NCBI RefSeq assembly: GCF_027595985.1 | Contig: NC_073313.1 | Span: forward strand, 215,514,066-215,578,065 | Source: Sorex araneus | Taxonomy: Eukaryota; Chordata; Mammalia; Eulipotyphla; Soricidae | DNA: 64,000 nt | Direction of reading: 5' to 3' | Shown: positions 1 through 14,600 of the stretch, in pieces | Layout: every line of letters starts with the position of its first letter | How positions within the stretch are numbered: the stretch's first letter is position 1 | Position numbers and translations under genes: made by a program | The notes under the pieces: model-generated | Told to the model about the DNA's origin: nothing | The model's input: the letters and a program-made list of their open reading frames with translations, nothing else | The model's database searches: none

Positions 1-973
1 ATCCACTTATGTTTCAATTTATTTGTATATTTATATATTTTTATATTTTTCAGTCACTGTGAAATTAAAATTTATTTTAATTCAGCATAGGTGAGTCTGA
101 TCCCAGCAAATATGCACAGGGCACTTAAAATTATGAAATTAGACTTAAAATTTTAGCCAAAAATAATGAACTTGAATTTGTTTTAGTCTTAACCCTTCTA
201 AAACTATCGAGGGATTCAAAGCATGTAAGAACTTTCCCACTTATTTTGCCCTCAAATTTACATAATTTTCTGAAAACATGAAGTGATTAGTATCATTTGA
301 ATGAGATTTCCCTTGAAAATCTTAAGCTGTAATTAACATTACATGATAATTTAGATGTGAATATCAGTAAATAGTTAAAAGTGATGCTTATAAAGTGGAA
401 CACAGAATTATATTCATATGAGTGCCGGTTTTCCAGCTTATCCAACCAAAATACCTAGGATCCAAAAATTTGCATATACTTTGACATCTTTCTCAAGTAT
501 GGATATAATTATAACTATTACCTTTTATTTTAGAGCAAATAATGGGGATTGTTGATTTCGGAATATTAATGGGGTCTGTTTGATGTTTAAGAAGTTTAGT
601 TGATACACATCCTCATTTTCCTTTGATTGCCAAGAATATGAAGGAGAATTTTTAAATTCCCAATTACATTAAGATGTAGTCTACTGTATAGATTTTTGAA
701 TTATTTTTTTTTTGGTTAATGTTTATACTTTGATTTTAAAATTACTTACAGACTCTTGGGGGCTTACAATGATATGGTAAAGCAGGTGCCTGGTTCATGC
801 TAAGCATATGCATTACTACCTGAACTATTTTCCTGGCCCCTATATTGAATGCATGTAAATCTAGATTTTCACAGAAACCAATTTTGCTTAGATCTACCTA
901 GCTGCAGAAAAACGAAAGATTGATAAACCTAGTAATATATCTAAGATCAGTGGGGGGAAATGATTTATTTATT

Positions 974-1111
974 GGGTTTGTGTGCCATACCTGTGTGTGC
1001 GACTTACTGCTGACTCTGTGCTCAGAGTTCATTCCTGGCGGGGTTGGGGGAACATAAGCAGTACTCGGGATCAATCTGGGTGGGCTGCGTGTAAGGTAAA
1101 CACTCTACCCA
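974..1111 (-). repeat. Diverged short-tail SINE remnant
   Basis: Read on the minus strand it matches the short-tail SINE seen in better copies here, with the degenerate 'ctctaccca' and 'gtaaggtaaacac' parts of the tRNA-like head. Old and heavily mutated. Confidence 0.5.
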
Positions 1112-1924
1112 ATATATTAATGTTTTTGAAGAGAATCATCTTGGGGCCAGAGATATTACAGAAGGCAAGGAACATGTTAAGCATGCTGCAAACCTCAGTG
1201 TGTGTTCCCTCCAAACCACAGGGTCCCCTAAGCACTCGTTGGATATAGCCTCGGAGGTCTCTGGTTGGTCCCCAGTTTAGCTCTCAGGCTGAATCTTTGC
1301 CTGCCAGCTAGATTGCTAAGTAGGTCTTCTATGAACCCTGAAGACTGCTTTGGGGGTTATTTCCCCCTCTCAAAAAACAAAAAGAGAGAATCTATCCTCC
1401 TCACCCACCCCCACACCCCAAAAAAGAGAAACATCATGACAGTCTTTTTTTTTAAAAAAAAAAAAAAAGACCTAGTTAGCAGTTTTCCTTCCTGGTTAGC
1501 AAAGAAAAATGAACATGGGGTCCTGATACTTACTGTGATAGAGGTTTTCTTATGTTAGTTCTTCAGAAGTGAAGCTCTGCTCTTGTAAATTCCATAAATA
1601 GCCCTTCTGGGCACTTCACAATAAAAGACCTTCCATCCCCATGTGTTTCGTGATTCAATCTGTTATTTTTAAGTAGGTAAAATCTTGGAAGCCTATTTTA
1701 AAAGAGCAAATCTTGACTAGAAATCACAAATCCTGCTTCTTTTTTGAGTATTTGGCAGTTTTAAATGTATGTAGCATGATCTCCTGTGAGAAACGACAGG
1801 TTTCTCACACACATATGTATACATATATGTAGTGTATATATAACTATATTTGCTATTTTATAGTCATATTTTGAAGATTATAGAAGATTTTTGGGAAACT
1901 TTTAAAGTTTTATTGGAGTTACTA

Positions 1925-2410
1925 CTTTTTAAAAAATTTTTATTTTATTGAATCACCGTGAAAAAAGTTACAAAGCTTTCAGGTTTAAGTCTCAGTCATA
2001 TAATGATCAAATCCCCATCCCTTCACCAGTGCACATGTTCCACCACAAAGAACCCCAATATACCCCCTCCCACCTCCACCCCCCACTTGAGTAGCTAATG
2101 ATCTTCACTTTATTCTCTCTATACTTTGAATACATTCAATATTTCAACAGAGAGCTCACTATTATCATTTGGAATTTTCCCCCTACAATCAAGCCTGCTG
2201 AAAAGGCATCATTTGTTTTCCATTGCTGAGAATGAAGATTCTATGAGCTTGGTTTTGGATTTCTGATATTTTAGCTCAGTTCAAAGTCTAGATGCATTTC
2301 CATAAGAAGCTGCTGGGTGCCAAAATGGGTTAGTAGATCTCCCGGATCATAGTTTTTAAGGAGCAGAGGGGCAGTTTTGTGCGCAGCTGCTCTGGATCTC
2401 CTGAAGTTAC
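1925..2410 (-). repeat. L1-type retroposon 3' region
   Basis: Antisense poly-A side at the left (ttttattttattgaatcaccg), followed by sequence that in reverse matches the 3' ends of the L1 copies at 8500-8625 and 45990-46110 (ACTATCTCACGGTGATTCAAT, GGGTGTTTGATCATTG, GTGCACTGGTG). The part right of about 2100 is not in those copies and may be an alternative 3'UTR; the right boundary is uncertain. Confidence 0.65.
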
Positions 2411-2541
2411 TACTATTAAAAGGAATATAAAAATAAGTGTAAAAGTAATAGATAAGTTTGTAAGAATTTGTATAAAGCAAAATTATGCATATTACAACTA
2501 TTTTTAAATAAAATTCTGACTTGTTTTCTATTTTAATTTAG

Positions 2542-2609
2542 ATCATGCAAAAAAGTTTGGAGAAAATTATGCATCATGTCAAGCTGGAATATCTAGTTTT
2601 TACACAACG
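2542..2609 (+). CDS. ITGA4: ITGA4 exon 5 (human numbering)
   Basis: 68 bp between acceptor tttag and donor gtaatg. Encodes (D)HAKKFGENYASCQAGISSF then YTT, a propeller segment. The first D codon is split across the upstream intron (g|at), so the exon starts in phase 1. Confidence 0.93.
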
Positions 2610-5600
2610 GTAATGTTTACCTATGGAACCTTACTTAGTTTTTCTGAACGTTTGGAAGACTGATCTTATGCATTGAACTAAAGTTCATACTGAATAGATT
2701 TTAAGTTTCTTTGTTATGACTTATTTTTACCACTCAATGGTAAAAACATTACTTCCAGAAAATATTATTTAGAAGACTTTAGCATACAAAAGTACTAAAA
2801 CTTAAAGAATTTGTATTAAGAATTTAATGAATTGAGACTAGCTATAGTTACTTGTTTTATGAAATTCACATTAAAGTTTATTTGTAAAAAATCACTGTAT
2901 CACTGTATCACTGTCATCCTGTTGTTCATTGATTTACTCAAGCAGGCACCAGTAACATCTCCTTTCATCCCAGCCTTGTGATATTAGCAGTCTCTCCTTA
3001 CTTGTTTTTCCCAATGATTAGAGGCTCTTTTCAGGGTCAAGGGAAGGAGACCTGTTATTTGTTACTGTAGTTGGTATATCAAATATGCCACCGGGAGCTT
3101 GCCAGGCTCTTCCATGGTCTTAACCACTATTTAAAAAAATTATGCACAACTTTATAAACTTTTAAATGCTATATATAAAATTGTATTAAATAATATAAAA
3201 GTGGTCTGAAAAGTTTTCATGATCATTCTTTTTTCTTTGGGCTTTTGAGCCATACTTGGCAATGCTCAGGGGTTACTCCTCTTGGTGCTTAGAAGAGGAA
3301 ATGGGATGCTGGGGACGAAACTAGAGTCAGAAACACGTAAGGCAAAAGACCCACCCTTGTATTCTTGATCTGTACCCTCATTTTCTAGAGTTTTCTTCTC
3401 TACTTATACAGAAAATTTGTGTAATCATTCAAACATAGTTGGACATTCAGTATGTGTTTGGAAGTTTATCCATTTCTCTCTACCTACTCATTTCTCTACG
3501 GATTCCTTTCCCCCTCTTCCACTAAAATGGACCATGCAAGTTGTGCATCATTTATTCATTTAAAAAATGTAAAATGACCTTTTAAAATCAGGATGGTTAG
3601 GGCCAGGTAATTCTACAAGTAGGGCTCTTGACTGTACTCAGCTAACTGACCCAGGTTCCATCTCAGTCACCACATACGGGCCTTTGAGCACTGCCAGGAG
3701 TAATCCCGGCCCAAAACAAATAATAATAATATAAAATCAGGGTTGTTAAAAGAAATGTAGAAATTTGTTAAATAGATTTGTTGATAAAGCTTTCGTATTT
3801 CACTAGACTGCTATCAGCTAATTTTCAACTTCCTCTTTTTCCTTTTGTTAAGTTGCCATTATCTAAGTTACTTCAGATTCCACTGGACTGTTTTTCTCTA
3901 CAAAATCATTAAGGAAACTGTTTAGCGGCTTTTTGGAAGTTTAAATTAAAACTGCATTTTACTCTTTGGTAGAACATATTCATATGTTCTGAGTATGAAT
4001 AAATGCCATTCAGTTATTCAGATCTTTTTCAGATCTTTTTTTTCCATTAAGACATCACTTTGTTTTCCTCACAGAAAGTGTTCAGTGGTTCTACCTTTGA
4101 TTTGAAAGTCTACTGATTAAATGCTTAATGAGTATTTTAAAGTTTTTAGTATCTAAAATTCTACAGCTAAATTAAAATTTATTAGCCACTTCTCTGTTTT
4201 TCAGTATGCTTTAAAATTCATAAAAAGTTCAAATTTATGAAATTTGTTATAGGAGATGCATTCCATCTAAGATTGTGTATCTACAGGAGGCTTGGGGTGG
4301 TGACATTAATCTTAAATAATGACAATCTGGTATTTTTTTCCTTTCTTTACAGGATTCAATTATAATGGGAGCTCCAGGATCAGCTTATTGGACTGGATCT
4401 CTTTTTGTCTACAATATAATTACAAATAAATTCAAGGCATTTTTAGACAGAGAAAACCAAGTAAAATTTGGAAGCTACCTAGGTACTATGAAAATGAACA
4501 AATATAGATTATTGCTCTCTTTATAAATACTAGAACGTTAAAAAATGGAAATTGTATTTTCACATCACAGTGACAGTTAAAGGGACCATTTAGGCACTAT
4601 TTTTGAATTCAATTATGAAACTTTACGTAGCTTAATATTTTGCATTTATGACTAGGCGACTGATCAACCTGTGATTCTTATGATTACTGTCTCTTAATGC
4701 AATTAACACATTAGTATATTGGTAGCTTATATTAAGAATTTACCATATCCCAGGAACTTTTTAATACGACTTTTACACGAATCAGCTAATTTAATAATGT
4801 ATGAGTAAGTACAGTTTCTAAGGGATCACCTTAAAGAATATCAGTGGGTCTGCAGACAGCATTCTAAACGAAGGATATCATAAAATATATGTCTCTAGAA
4901 ACAGATCACTGGCCCTGGGCTGGAGCGATAGCACAGCGTACTTAGGGCGTTGCCTTGCATGAGGCCACCCCAGGTTCGATTCTTTTGCCCGTCTCGGAGG
5001 GCCTGGCAAGCTGCCGAGAGTATCTCACCCGCACGGCAGAGCCTGCCAAATTCCCTGTGGCATACTCAATATGCCAAAAACTCTAACAAGTCTCACAATG
5101 GAGACGTTGCTGGTGCCCGCTCGAGCAAATCGATGAGCAACAGGATGACAGTGACCATGATACAGGCCTTGGCCTCTTAAATTCTTAGATTATATCTTTT
5201 AGTTCCCTCTGTCAGCCCATGAGCCCAATAAGCCATCACTAAGATATTTGCGGTCTATATTTGTATAGAAACACAGTATTTTTCTGGCAGCAATTCTTGT
5301 TAAAGTAAAAAGAATGCTTTTTCTATAGTTCCTGAGAAAATAGACTTGTGAAAATTCATAAGTGCTTAAAAATTGAACAGCACATACTCAAAAATAATCG
5401 TAGGAAAAGGCAATATTTTCCCCATTTAGAAAGTTTATTTTCAACCAGGGAGTTCATTTAAAATTCCACATTTACTTGTTTATAGTTCAAAGATATCTTG
5501 AAGCAGTTTAAGAGGTATAACTTGGTATTATATTTTTTACCACATAATAAAAATATTTTATTCCTTATAAAATTTTATCATTATATTGCGATTTCATGGC

Positions 5601-8600
5601 ACAAAAGTTGAGGTTTAGAAAATATTTATTAAAGTATGAAACATTTAATTTTATCTACTCAAATATTTATTGTAATTCTGGAAGCTAGCATATTTACTAC
5701 ACTGGGACTAATAAACCAACTATAAATGTGCTGTCTTCAGTTTATAGGACTTGGAAATATAAGCTACATAATTAATTAGTTTCAATATTAATAATTGCTT
5801 TATGCATGGAAGTGACCAATTATGCATATTAGTATGACAAATGGTCATAAAGCTGTTAATGTGATTATTTTCAATTCAGTTTCATTTAATTCAATGGTAG
5901 ATTTCTGATAATATCTTTCTCGCATTGCAAATGAGTCTCATGCTTTTTTTTATTTTCTTGAAGGGTACTCAGTTGGAGCTGGTCACTTTCGAAGTCAGCA
6001 CACAACTGAAGTAGTTGGGGGAGCCCCCCAACATGAACAGATTGGCAAAGTAAGAATTACATCTTCATTTTTATTTTCAAATGTTTTAGTAGCTTGCTGA
6101 GAGAGTTTGCAAGACAGAATAAGATCATAAAGGAAAAGCTGCCAAAATTCTAAGGAATGAAAATGAGAAATGAGGGGCAGTGTGCTACACTTAATGGAAT
6201 TGGTATAAATTGTGTGACTTTTAGACAAAATTTAGCTGAAAAGCTTAAGAAGAATTATAGTGGTCAAATGAGGTTTCTAACAATTCTTAGGGAATATATA
6301 CATGTACACATATATACCTTTCCAAACTTGCACGTGAAGGAAAATGGAAGCAGCTACATATTTTGTGGTAACACTAGGAAAATGATATTTAAAGAAAGGG
6401 CTGAGGAGATAATTCTGAAGACTGTAGCATGTGCTTTGCCGTTGGAGCCCCAGGTTTGGACCCCGGCACTATCTGGTCATCCAAGCACCTGTTAGTTCTT
6501 AGAAATAGTATTAAGAATATTATTGGGAATAACCCCTGAGTCCTGCAAGATTAGGCTCAAACACAGAAAGAAAAGAAGTTGTTTTGTAAGAAAGGTGTAT
6601 TAAGTCCCTAAATCTTGTATCACTTATATAAATATATTTTTTAATTTGGGTAACTGCAAGTTGTGAAAATTTATATTTCAATGAAATGGACAATTTTTTA
6701 ATGTAATAATACTTTTTTTCTTTTCTATTTTTTTCATATCGTAGGCATACATATTCAGCATTGGTACAAAAGAACTAAATATCATACATGAAATGAAAGG
6801 TAAAAAGGTAATATGTCTCTACCTCTGGTATCACTGAGAACTTTAATGAGTATCTGTGCCTTTTTCTCAGTGACTAAATCTGGTTTGGTTTGCTAGCTTG
6901 GCTCTTACTTTGGAGCTGCTGTCTGTGCCGTGGACCTCAATGCCGATGGCTTTTCAGACCTACTCGTGGGAGCTCCCATGCAGAGTGTTATCAGAGAGGA
7001 AGGAAGAGTGTTTGTGTACATCAACTCTGGCTCGGTAGGTCCAGTTGCCCCGCCCCCCCATACAGGAAACCATTTTTAGAGTTATGATCAAAATTCAATC
7101 ACTTCTTACTCCAGAATTCTGATATTACCTATTTTTTAGGCTTATTTGGTGATGAAAGCAAAAATTCTAATAGTATACATTTGTTTTAAAAGTAAGATGT
7201 TGCATTTTGTCTATCCTCTTTTAATTTTACTTTTTTGTGTGGGGGAGGGTGCATACCTGATTGTTTTCAGGGCTTAAACCTAGTTCTGTACTCAGGGATC
7301 ACTACTGGTAGAGTTTGGGGACCAGATGCAATGCTGGGTTGGAAATCTGTTGTCTGTGTGTAAGACAAACACCTTACTGCTATACTAAGTCTCCACCTCA
7401 TCTTGTTTTTTTTTATACCCACATATGAGATTCTACAATGTTTACTCTTCTCCCTCTGACTTATTTTGCTTAGCAGAGCAAATGAGGGATATTTTAGAAT
7501 AGATACTGCTCACTTGACAATACAATTTAATGATCATTTGACAATACAACTTAAAGGTTTCTGCTGGTTTTACCAGTGTAGATTTTTTTAACATAAAATG
7601 AAAATGAAGAATTGAAAGGCCTAACAGGTCTTTGACCTGTTTTTTAAAGAGCAGGAATAGGTGAATAGGAAAAAAAAATTAAGAGAGTTTTCAGGGCAGA
7701 TTCAACAAAGTTAATTTGCTTCAAAAAAGTATTTAAAATTTTATTGGTCAGTGTTTTCAGGGCATGAAACATTTTCTTACATTAAGAATCAGACTTTCAC
7801 TGTTAATGGGAATACCAATGGTCCAGCTTTTTTGGAAAACAATATGGACAGTCCTTCAAAAACTAGAAATTGAGTTTCCATATGACCCTGCAATACCACT
7901 TCTGGAAATATATCACGAGGATGCAAAAAAGCACAGTAGAAATGACATCTGTACCTATGTGTTCATTGCAGCACTGTTCACAATAGCCAAAATCTGGAAA
8001 CAACCCAAGCGTCCTGAAACAGATGACTGGTTAAAGAAACTTTGGTACATCTTCACCATGGAATACTATGCAGCTGTTAGGAGAGATGAAGTCATGAAAT
8101 TTGCTTATAAATGGATAGATATAGATAGTATCGTGCTAAGTGAAATAAGTCAGAAAGAGAGGGACAGACATAGAAGGACTGCACTCATTTGTGGAGTATA
8201 GAATAACATAACATGAGGCTGACACCCAAGGACACTAGATACAAGGGCAAGGAGGATTGCCCCATACCTGGGAGCCTGATTCATGAGTAGAGGGGAGAAG
8301 GCAGCTGGAATAGAGAAGAAATCACCAAGAAAATGATGGCTGGAGGAATCAGTCGAGATGGGAGATGTGTGCTGAAAGTGGATAATGGACCAAACAAGAT
8401 GACCTCTCAGTGTCTGTGTTGCAAGCCATAATGCCCAAAAGTAGAGAGAGAGTATGGGGAATCTTGTCTGCCATGGAGGCAGGGGGAGGGCAGGAAAGGG
8501 GGGTATACCGGGGATATTGGTGGTGGGGAATGTGCACTGGTGGAGGGATGGGTGTTTGATCATTGTGTGATTGTAACCCAAACATGAAAGCTTTTAACTA

Positions 8601-11600
8601 TCTCACGGTGATTCAATAATATTTAAAAAAAAATCAGATTAAATACAAGAGTATAAATATCAGCACATTGTAAAAACATTACCGTAACAATAAGAAAAAA
8701 GTGTTCAAAAAAGTTTTAAAATGAATCATAGTAAATGGGTGGAGCAATAGCAGGTAAGGCGTTTGCCTTGCAAGAAGCCGACCTGGATTCAATTCCTCCA
8801 TCCCACCGAGAGAGCCCGGCAAGCTACTGAGAGTATCCCACCCGCACCTCAGAGCCTGACAAGCTACCCATGGCATATTTGATATACCAAAAACAGTAAT
8901 AACAAGTATCACAATGGAGACGTTACTGGTGCTCCCTCGAGCAAATCAATGAACAACAGGACAACAGAGTGACAGTGCTACAGTGCTACATAGTAAATGC
9001 TCCCACTTAAGAGGAAAAAATTCTCATCAAAATTTCAAATATAGAGCAAGAAAGTTATTTATGTATTGGTATTTTGCAAAGTGTGTTTAAGCCTGAATTT
9101 AATAGAGACATATCATATCCAGGGTGTTTATTAGAATTATCAAACATAGCTTTTCTTTTACATAGTGTCACATGTCATAACTGGTCTTCATGTGCTACAC
9201 CCTCATTCTTCATACTCTTTATTCACAATTAAACTTTGGATAGTCCTTTAAATAAGAATATTTCAAACAAGAATCTGAAGAAAGGTAATGCAGGAAATGT
9301 AGAATTACTTTTTCATTAAACACTGAAGGAATTCAAATATAAATATCAACTTTTATGTAATATTGTGCTTTAAGGGCAAGAAAACAGTTCAACTATCTAT
9401 ATTGTCTTCCCTCTTATTCTGAGGCACTGTTTTTGAACATTTGGGTGTTAATTCCATAATTTCAGCTCTTAAACCCCTAACATAGATGTAGAGAGATATT
9501 ACAGATGTTAAGGCATTTACCTTCCCCTCAAGTTTGATCCCCAACACTGCATAGGGTCCCTAAGCACTGTTAGGAATGATCCCTGAGCACCATCAGGTGA
9601 GTCCCCAAAACCCAACAACAAACAACAAAACTTCTGGCATAGATTTTTTTCCTTTTTTTTCCCCCTAACATTCTATTTCTAAACTCTCTAGAATTTAGAA
9701 ACTAACAACAATCTAGCATATTTATTAGTTTTTGTTAGTGTCTGTTCTTTCAGTAGAGTTTAAATTTTGTATGGTAAGATTTGTCTATCTGGTTTACTGC
9801 TGTTTCCTCGGGACTTAAGAAAATCCTGGATAAGTAGCTGGTCAGTAATTATTTTTCAATGAACTCATAATCTGGCTTCTACCTCCTTCTAATCAATTAC
9901 TCTTAGTTGTTCCCAGGAATTTTTGGTCACCATTCTTTGTTACTGGAGGATACCTGAGGAATAATTACCGCCCCCTCTCTTGAAACACTCTCCTTCTGTA
10001 ATGTCAGTATCATTTCTTATCTTTTTTCTGTACCTTATATCCTCCCTTGAGCCTCTTTTTCCTTCTGCCCCTAAATTTAGGTATTTACCTCAAATTGAAA
10101 CTCTTTTTCCTTTATTCCTTTTATATATCCACTCACTGCTTCTGGTGTCACTGACTGGTTTTTGTAAAGTTGATTCCACAAATAAGTTATTAAAAATAGA
10201 AATGGCATTTTATGTGTTGAAATGTAATATAAGTTATAAAAGAATTGAAAATATTCTTAGTTATGATATCAGGACCTCAGACTCTAGAAAAGCTACAAAA
10301 GAGTGAACAAATGAATACAGCAGAGTAATTAGGATATTTTTCCTATATACAAATTAAAGAAGCTCTTCACTTTGGGTCAAGAAGCTTTTAAAAAGATGCA
10401 GTATTTAAGAAGATAAGTGTTGAAATATTTTAGTTGGAAAATAAAAATCAGTAAAGTGCATTTTATAGAAGAAAGTGTATGCTTACAAAGTGAATAAAGT
10501 TGAGAAGAAATTATCTGTGATAATTAGTGCATGGATTCTTTTTACTGGAAAGTGCCATGATCAGAGTTTAGAAAGAAATCTGGTATCTGTGACAGCAGCT
10601 TATTATTGTATTACCATTGATTATTTGACTGTAATAACTACCTTAAAACTTCTGTGTAATTTGACCAATTCGTGTTTTATTGCTGATTCGGTTATGTTAC
10701 TCCTCAACTCAAAAAGCTTCACTGACTTCTTCTTGTGTTCCCTAAATGCAGAGCAAATTTCCACTGATAAAAGTCTAATACCATAAGACTCTAGTCTGAT
10801 ATTTGGGGAGTCTTTTACATATCATTTATTATAGTAAAATTTTGGGGAATAAGTATTTTTGCTATAATGTTTCATGAAAAATGAATAAACATTCTTAAGT
10901 AGCTACTTAGAATTCCATTTTCTTTATGAAATCTCTCCTGGTTCTCCTAAGAAGACTCTCCTTTCGAGATTTTTATATGTCAGTGCTTAAGCCTTCCTAA
11001 ATGTGTGACCTGCTTTGGAAAAAGGTATCTTGTACATCTGGAAACTTGCTCCCTTGGCTTATTCACTCTGCACAGTGCATTACCTTTAGTAGGAACTCAA
11101 TAAATATTTGCTAAATTGAATTATCAAAATGATTTATTGGATTTTTCAGAGCTAGGGGTCATGAGTTTGACAGTTTTTTATGTTTCCCTAACTCTAATCA
11201 TAATACGATGTGTATTGACATAACTTGATAAATATTTATTGAATTGAACTGAGATGTGTGTACTTATGCCCAGTTTGTAATTTCTTCTACTTTTTAAGGC
11301 ATTAGAAAAAATCCATATCCAATTACAACAGTAAATCATGTGTAAAGTTGTCAGTTTTTTAATGATACCTTTTCTCCCCCTTTTTGTCTAGGGAGCAGTA
11401 ATGAATGAAATGGAAGTAGTACTTGTTGGAAGTGACAAATATGCTGCAAGATTTGGGGAATCTATAGCTAATCTTGGTGACATTGATAATGATGGCTTTG
11501 AAGGTAATTATAAGTGTACATATAATTTGGTACTTGATTTCTACATTTACAACAGCATAAGAATGAAGAGAATCTAGTTAGAATCTTTTCTGTATAGAAA

Positions 11601-14600
11601 TTGAAGTTGGAATGAGCTTTAGGATTTTTCTTTTTATTACCTGACTTCTCAGTTGAAAAGCTATTGATCCTTTCTGTTGTTAATAAAGAATGATACTCCC
11701 TTCACCTTATTTCATTGATTCTAAGGCACTGCTGACTCTAAGTTGCATTGTTGGTTTATGTTCGCCTAGAAACTGCCTATTAAACTGTAACCCATCAGTA
11801 TTTTAGTAGAATCTTGATTTCAGAAATGTGGAAATGTGGTCCACTGGTATTGCAGTTTCATTAGGCCATTCCACTTAATTATCAGTACGATAAAGATATA
11901 GGACAAAACCCAACAGAGCTGGAGCAGGAACTAGAAAGGCTCCTGCTGTGGCAAGTATTCTTGATTCAGTTGCTGCATTGTGGGAGAATTTGGGGATTCC
12001 CCTAGATTCTTGAGCAGCAGTGCAGTAGCAACCAGCAGATGCAGAGAGTGACCATTTAACAACCTTATACAAAATATTTCAATAATGAAAGTGATGGGTT
12101 CATTAGGACTGTGCCTGTTGAAATCTCCCTATCACAGTTTGCTTTTATCATCCGATGGAGAAGGAAATGTTAGATGGCATAAAATGACAAATGGGTTTGA
12201 GAGGAGAAAGTGTTACTCCCAGAGTTCCAGAAATAAATATACTTGATATTATTGGGGCTTAGAATTAGGTCTAGCAATTGGTATATTAGCTAAAAACTTA
12301 CTTGGATACTGGCAGTAGTGAATGAGTGCTGTAAATTCTTGTACCCTCAACTTCTTACTATGCCTGAATATTTTACTCTACTTCAAATGTTTAAAATGTC
12401 TTACTTTGACCAGGGCTCAAATGGTAGAGCACATGCTTTGCATATGAAGCACTAGATTGAACCCCAGCCCTGTATACCACCTCTAATAGAGAAGGTGTGA
12501 CCCACATAATAAGAGTGACAAGAAGCAACCTAAGAAATACAAGAATAAAGTCAAGTAATTAATTAAAAATCCTATTTAATGTATAGTATAATTATGTTAT
12601 GCAGCAGTAATTTGGCAACACAGTATTCATGGTAACATTATTAATTTCTAGAGTTATAATTTTCAAAACAAAAGATAAAGTATGAATATTTTGTAGTTAT
12701 GATAATGTTACATTTTAAAATACATGTTACATTTTAAAAGTGCTGTAAAATTGTATGGTGAATATTATATTTCATAAATAGTCCTGTTGGGTTGGAGCCG
12801 GTAGGGCATTTGCCTTGCGCGAGGCCAACCCGGGTTCGATTCCTCTGCAACCTCTTGGAGAGCCTGGCAAGTCAATGGGGATGACAGTGACAGTGACAGT
12901 GAATAGTCCTGTTAAACTTATTGAGCACTTTAGTGTAAGATATTTTAGGTCAGGCATAGAGTATGTGTCATAACAGATGCACATGAAATGAAATGATGTT
13001 TTGTATAAGTTTTATAATAAAACAAAACACAAAATTATTTTATGCCTTAATCTTATTAAATAATTTATTTTTTAGGATATGATGGGGAAGTAGAGTGGTA
13101 AGACCCAGAAGAGCTCAGAGGCTACTCCTCCCTCTGCTGGGAGGGTTGTTGTAGTGCCAGGGATTGAACCAGGATCAACTGCATGACAGGCGTGCATCCT
13201 TACCCTTGGACGCTCTCCCATCCAGGACCTCATCTAGATGCATAAAACTATATTTACATTCCTATCATATCTTTGGCTTGCTTTTGACTTCATCTATATC
13301 TTGAAGTGTGGAGGATATGTTTGCACATCCTAAAAGTATGTGTTTGCACACATGAAATAAAACGTGTGTGTGTTTGCACACATGAGAAATGATTTTAGTG
13401 GCAGCCAGGAATACCCTGAATTATTCTTGTAATTAGAGTTATAAAAATATCATGGACAGTAAGCAAGTTTCCATATCAAAATAGTTCTAATACCGAGGAA
13501 GATCCCCGGAGTTTTCCAAAGCTGGGACAGACAGACAGAAAAGCATGTTACGATTCCTAAACGCTGGAAGAGAAACTAAGTGAGGAGACCAGGCACAGTG
13601 CCATTCCTTGGAGAGCATGTGGGAACTGAGGTTCCAACCAGCACTTTTCCTGAAAATACAACGCATAAAGGCAATATATTTAGAGGTCAGAGATTATTCA
13701 AGAGATTGTTTTTGTGTTGCATAGTTTGTGAAGTATAGTGCAATAAAATTAAATAAATTTTATTTTATTTAGTTTCTAATTCACAGCATATCTTTGTATT
13801 TAGTGATTATTGATGCAGATTCATTTCTGGGCATATAATTTTCTGCTTTGTCTATCTTTTAAGTATTTTACTGAAAATTTTATAATTGATGTGATAACAT
13901 TGTGTAAGCTTAAGGTGTAGCACCTTAGTTATGTATATTTTACAAATGTTTGCTATACTAGGTATAGCATCCAATGTTTTATCTAATTATACTTTTTCCT
14001 CATGATAAAATTTTAAGATTTACTCTCAATAACTTAAGAATATTCCATGTAGTATCAACATTTTGTTAATTACATTCACATGAATATTTCATGTTACTTA
14101 TATGTTAAGATATAAATATGTTATATATGTTGGTTATAGTCTATATTTTTGTCCCAAGAACTTATTTATATCTTTTTATTAGAAGTTTGTTCCCTTTACT
14201 CTCTTTGTCCAGTTCCTCTGTACTTTTTCATGAGCCATGAGCTATGATAAGGGTAGGTTAAGGATCATATTCTATGTCAAGAAATCAAAACAGATTATGA
14301 AATAGGAAAAATATGGGATAGCTGGGGCCCAGTGGCAGAGCTGGGGCGAGACCAGAGGTTTGACTAGAGAGTGATCTCTAGTCATTCCTTAGTCCTTTCA
14401 GACTCGTTAACCATGTCCCTTCCACCACCATCAGTTCTGTGAAATACTGTGCAGTAAGATGTGAGTACCTTGTTATTTGTTTTCAGTCTAGCATGAAAAA
14501 CATTTTGATAAGCAGTTTTCTTGTGTGATGTAAATTAAGGAGCTTGAAAGTTAGCCTAGAGGATTGCATTCTCTATCAAGAAATAAATGTCATGCCACTT

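Larger units (their letters stand above)
1..2541 (+). other. ITGA4: ITGA4 intron 4 (3' part)
   Basis: No coding exon found: I looked for the preceding alpha-4 exon and did not see it. The stretch holds weak, old antisense tRNA-SINE remnants (about 770-838 and 974-1111), a diverged sense SINE (about 1142-1236), an A/T homopolymer patch (1445-1468), an AT/GT-rich patch (1806-1850) and an antisense L1 3' region (1925-2410). Bases 1-760 show nothing I can name. Confidence 0.6.

Noticed and set aside
1-2541. Searched for ITGA4 exon 4 (the segment before DYVKKFG)
   Set aside because: No stretch with the expected protein and splice sites is present; it must lie to the left.
4950-5180. Many similar small frames (here and at 20852, 25559, 35089, 57498 and others) that look like a protein family
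   Set aside because: They are translations of SINE copies, sharing residues because the repeats share bases.
7764-8201. 145-codon open frame as a possible host gene or exon
   Set aside because: The protein matches the end of L1 ORF2, and the sequence continues into an L1 3'UTR and A-rich end.
8150-8585. Overlapping minus-strand open frames, with a related set at 45705-46084
   Set aside because: They are antisense readings of the L1 3'UTR that occurs twice in the window.
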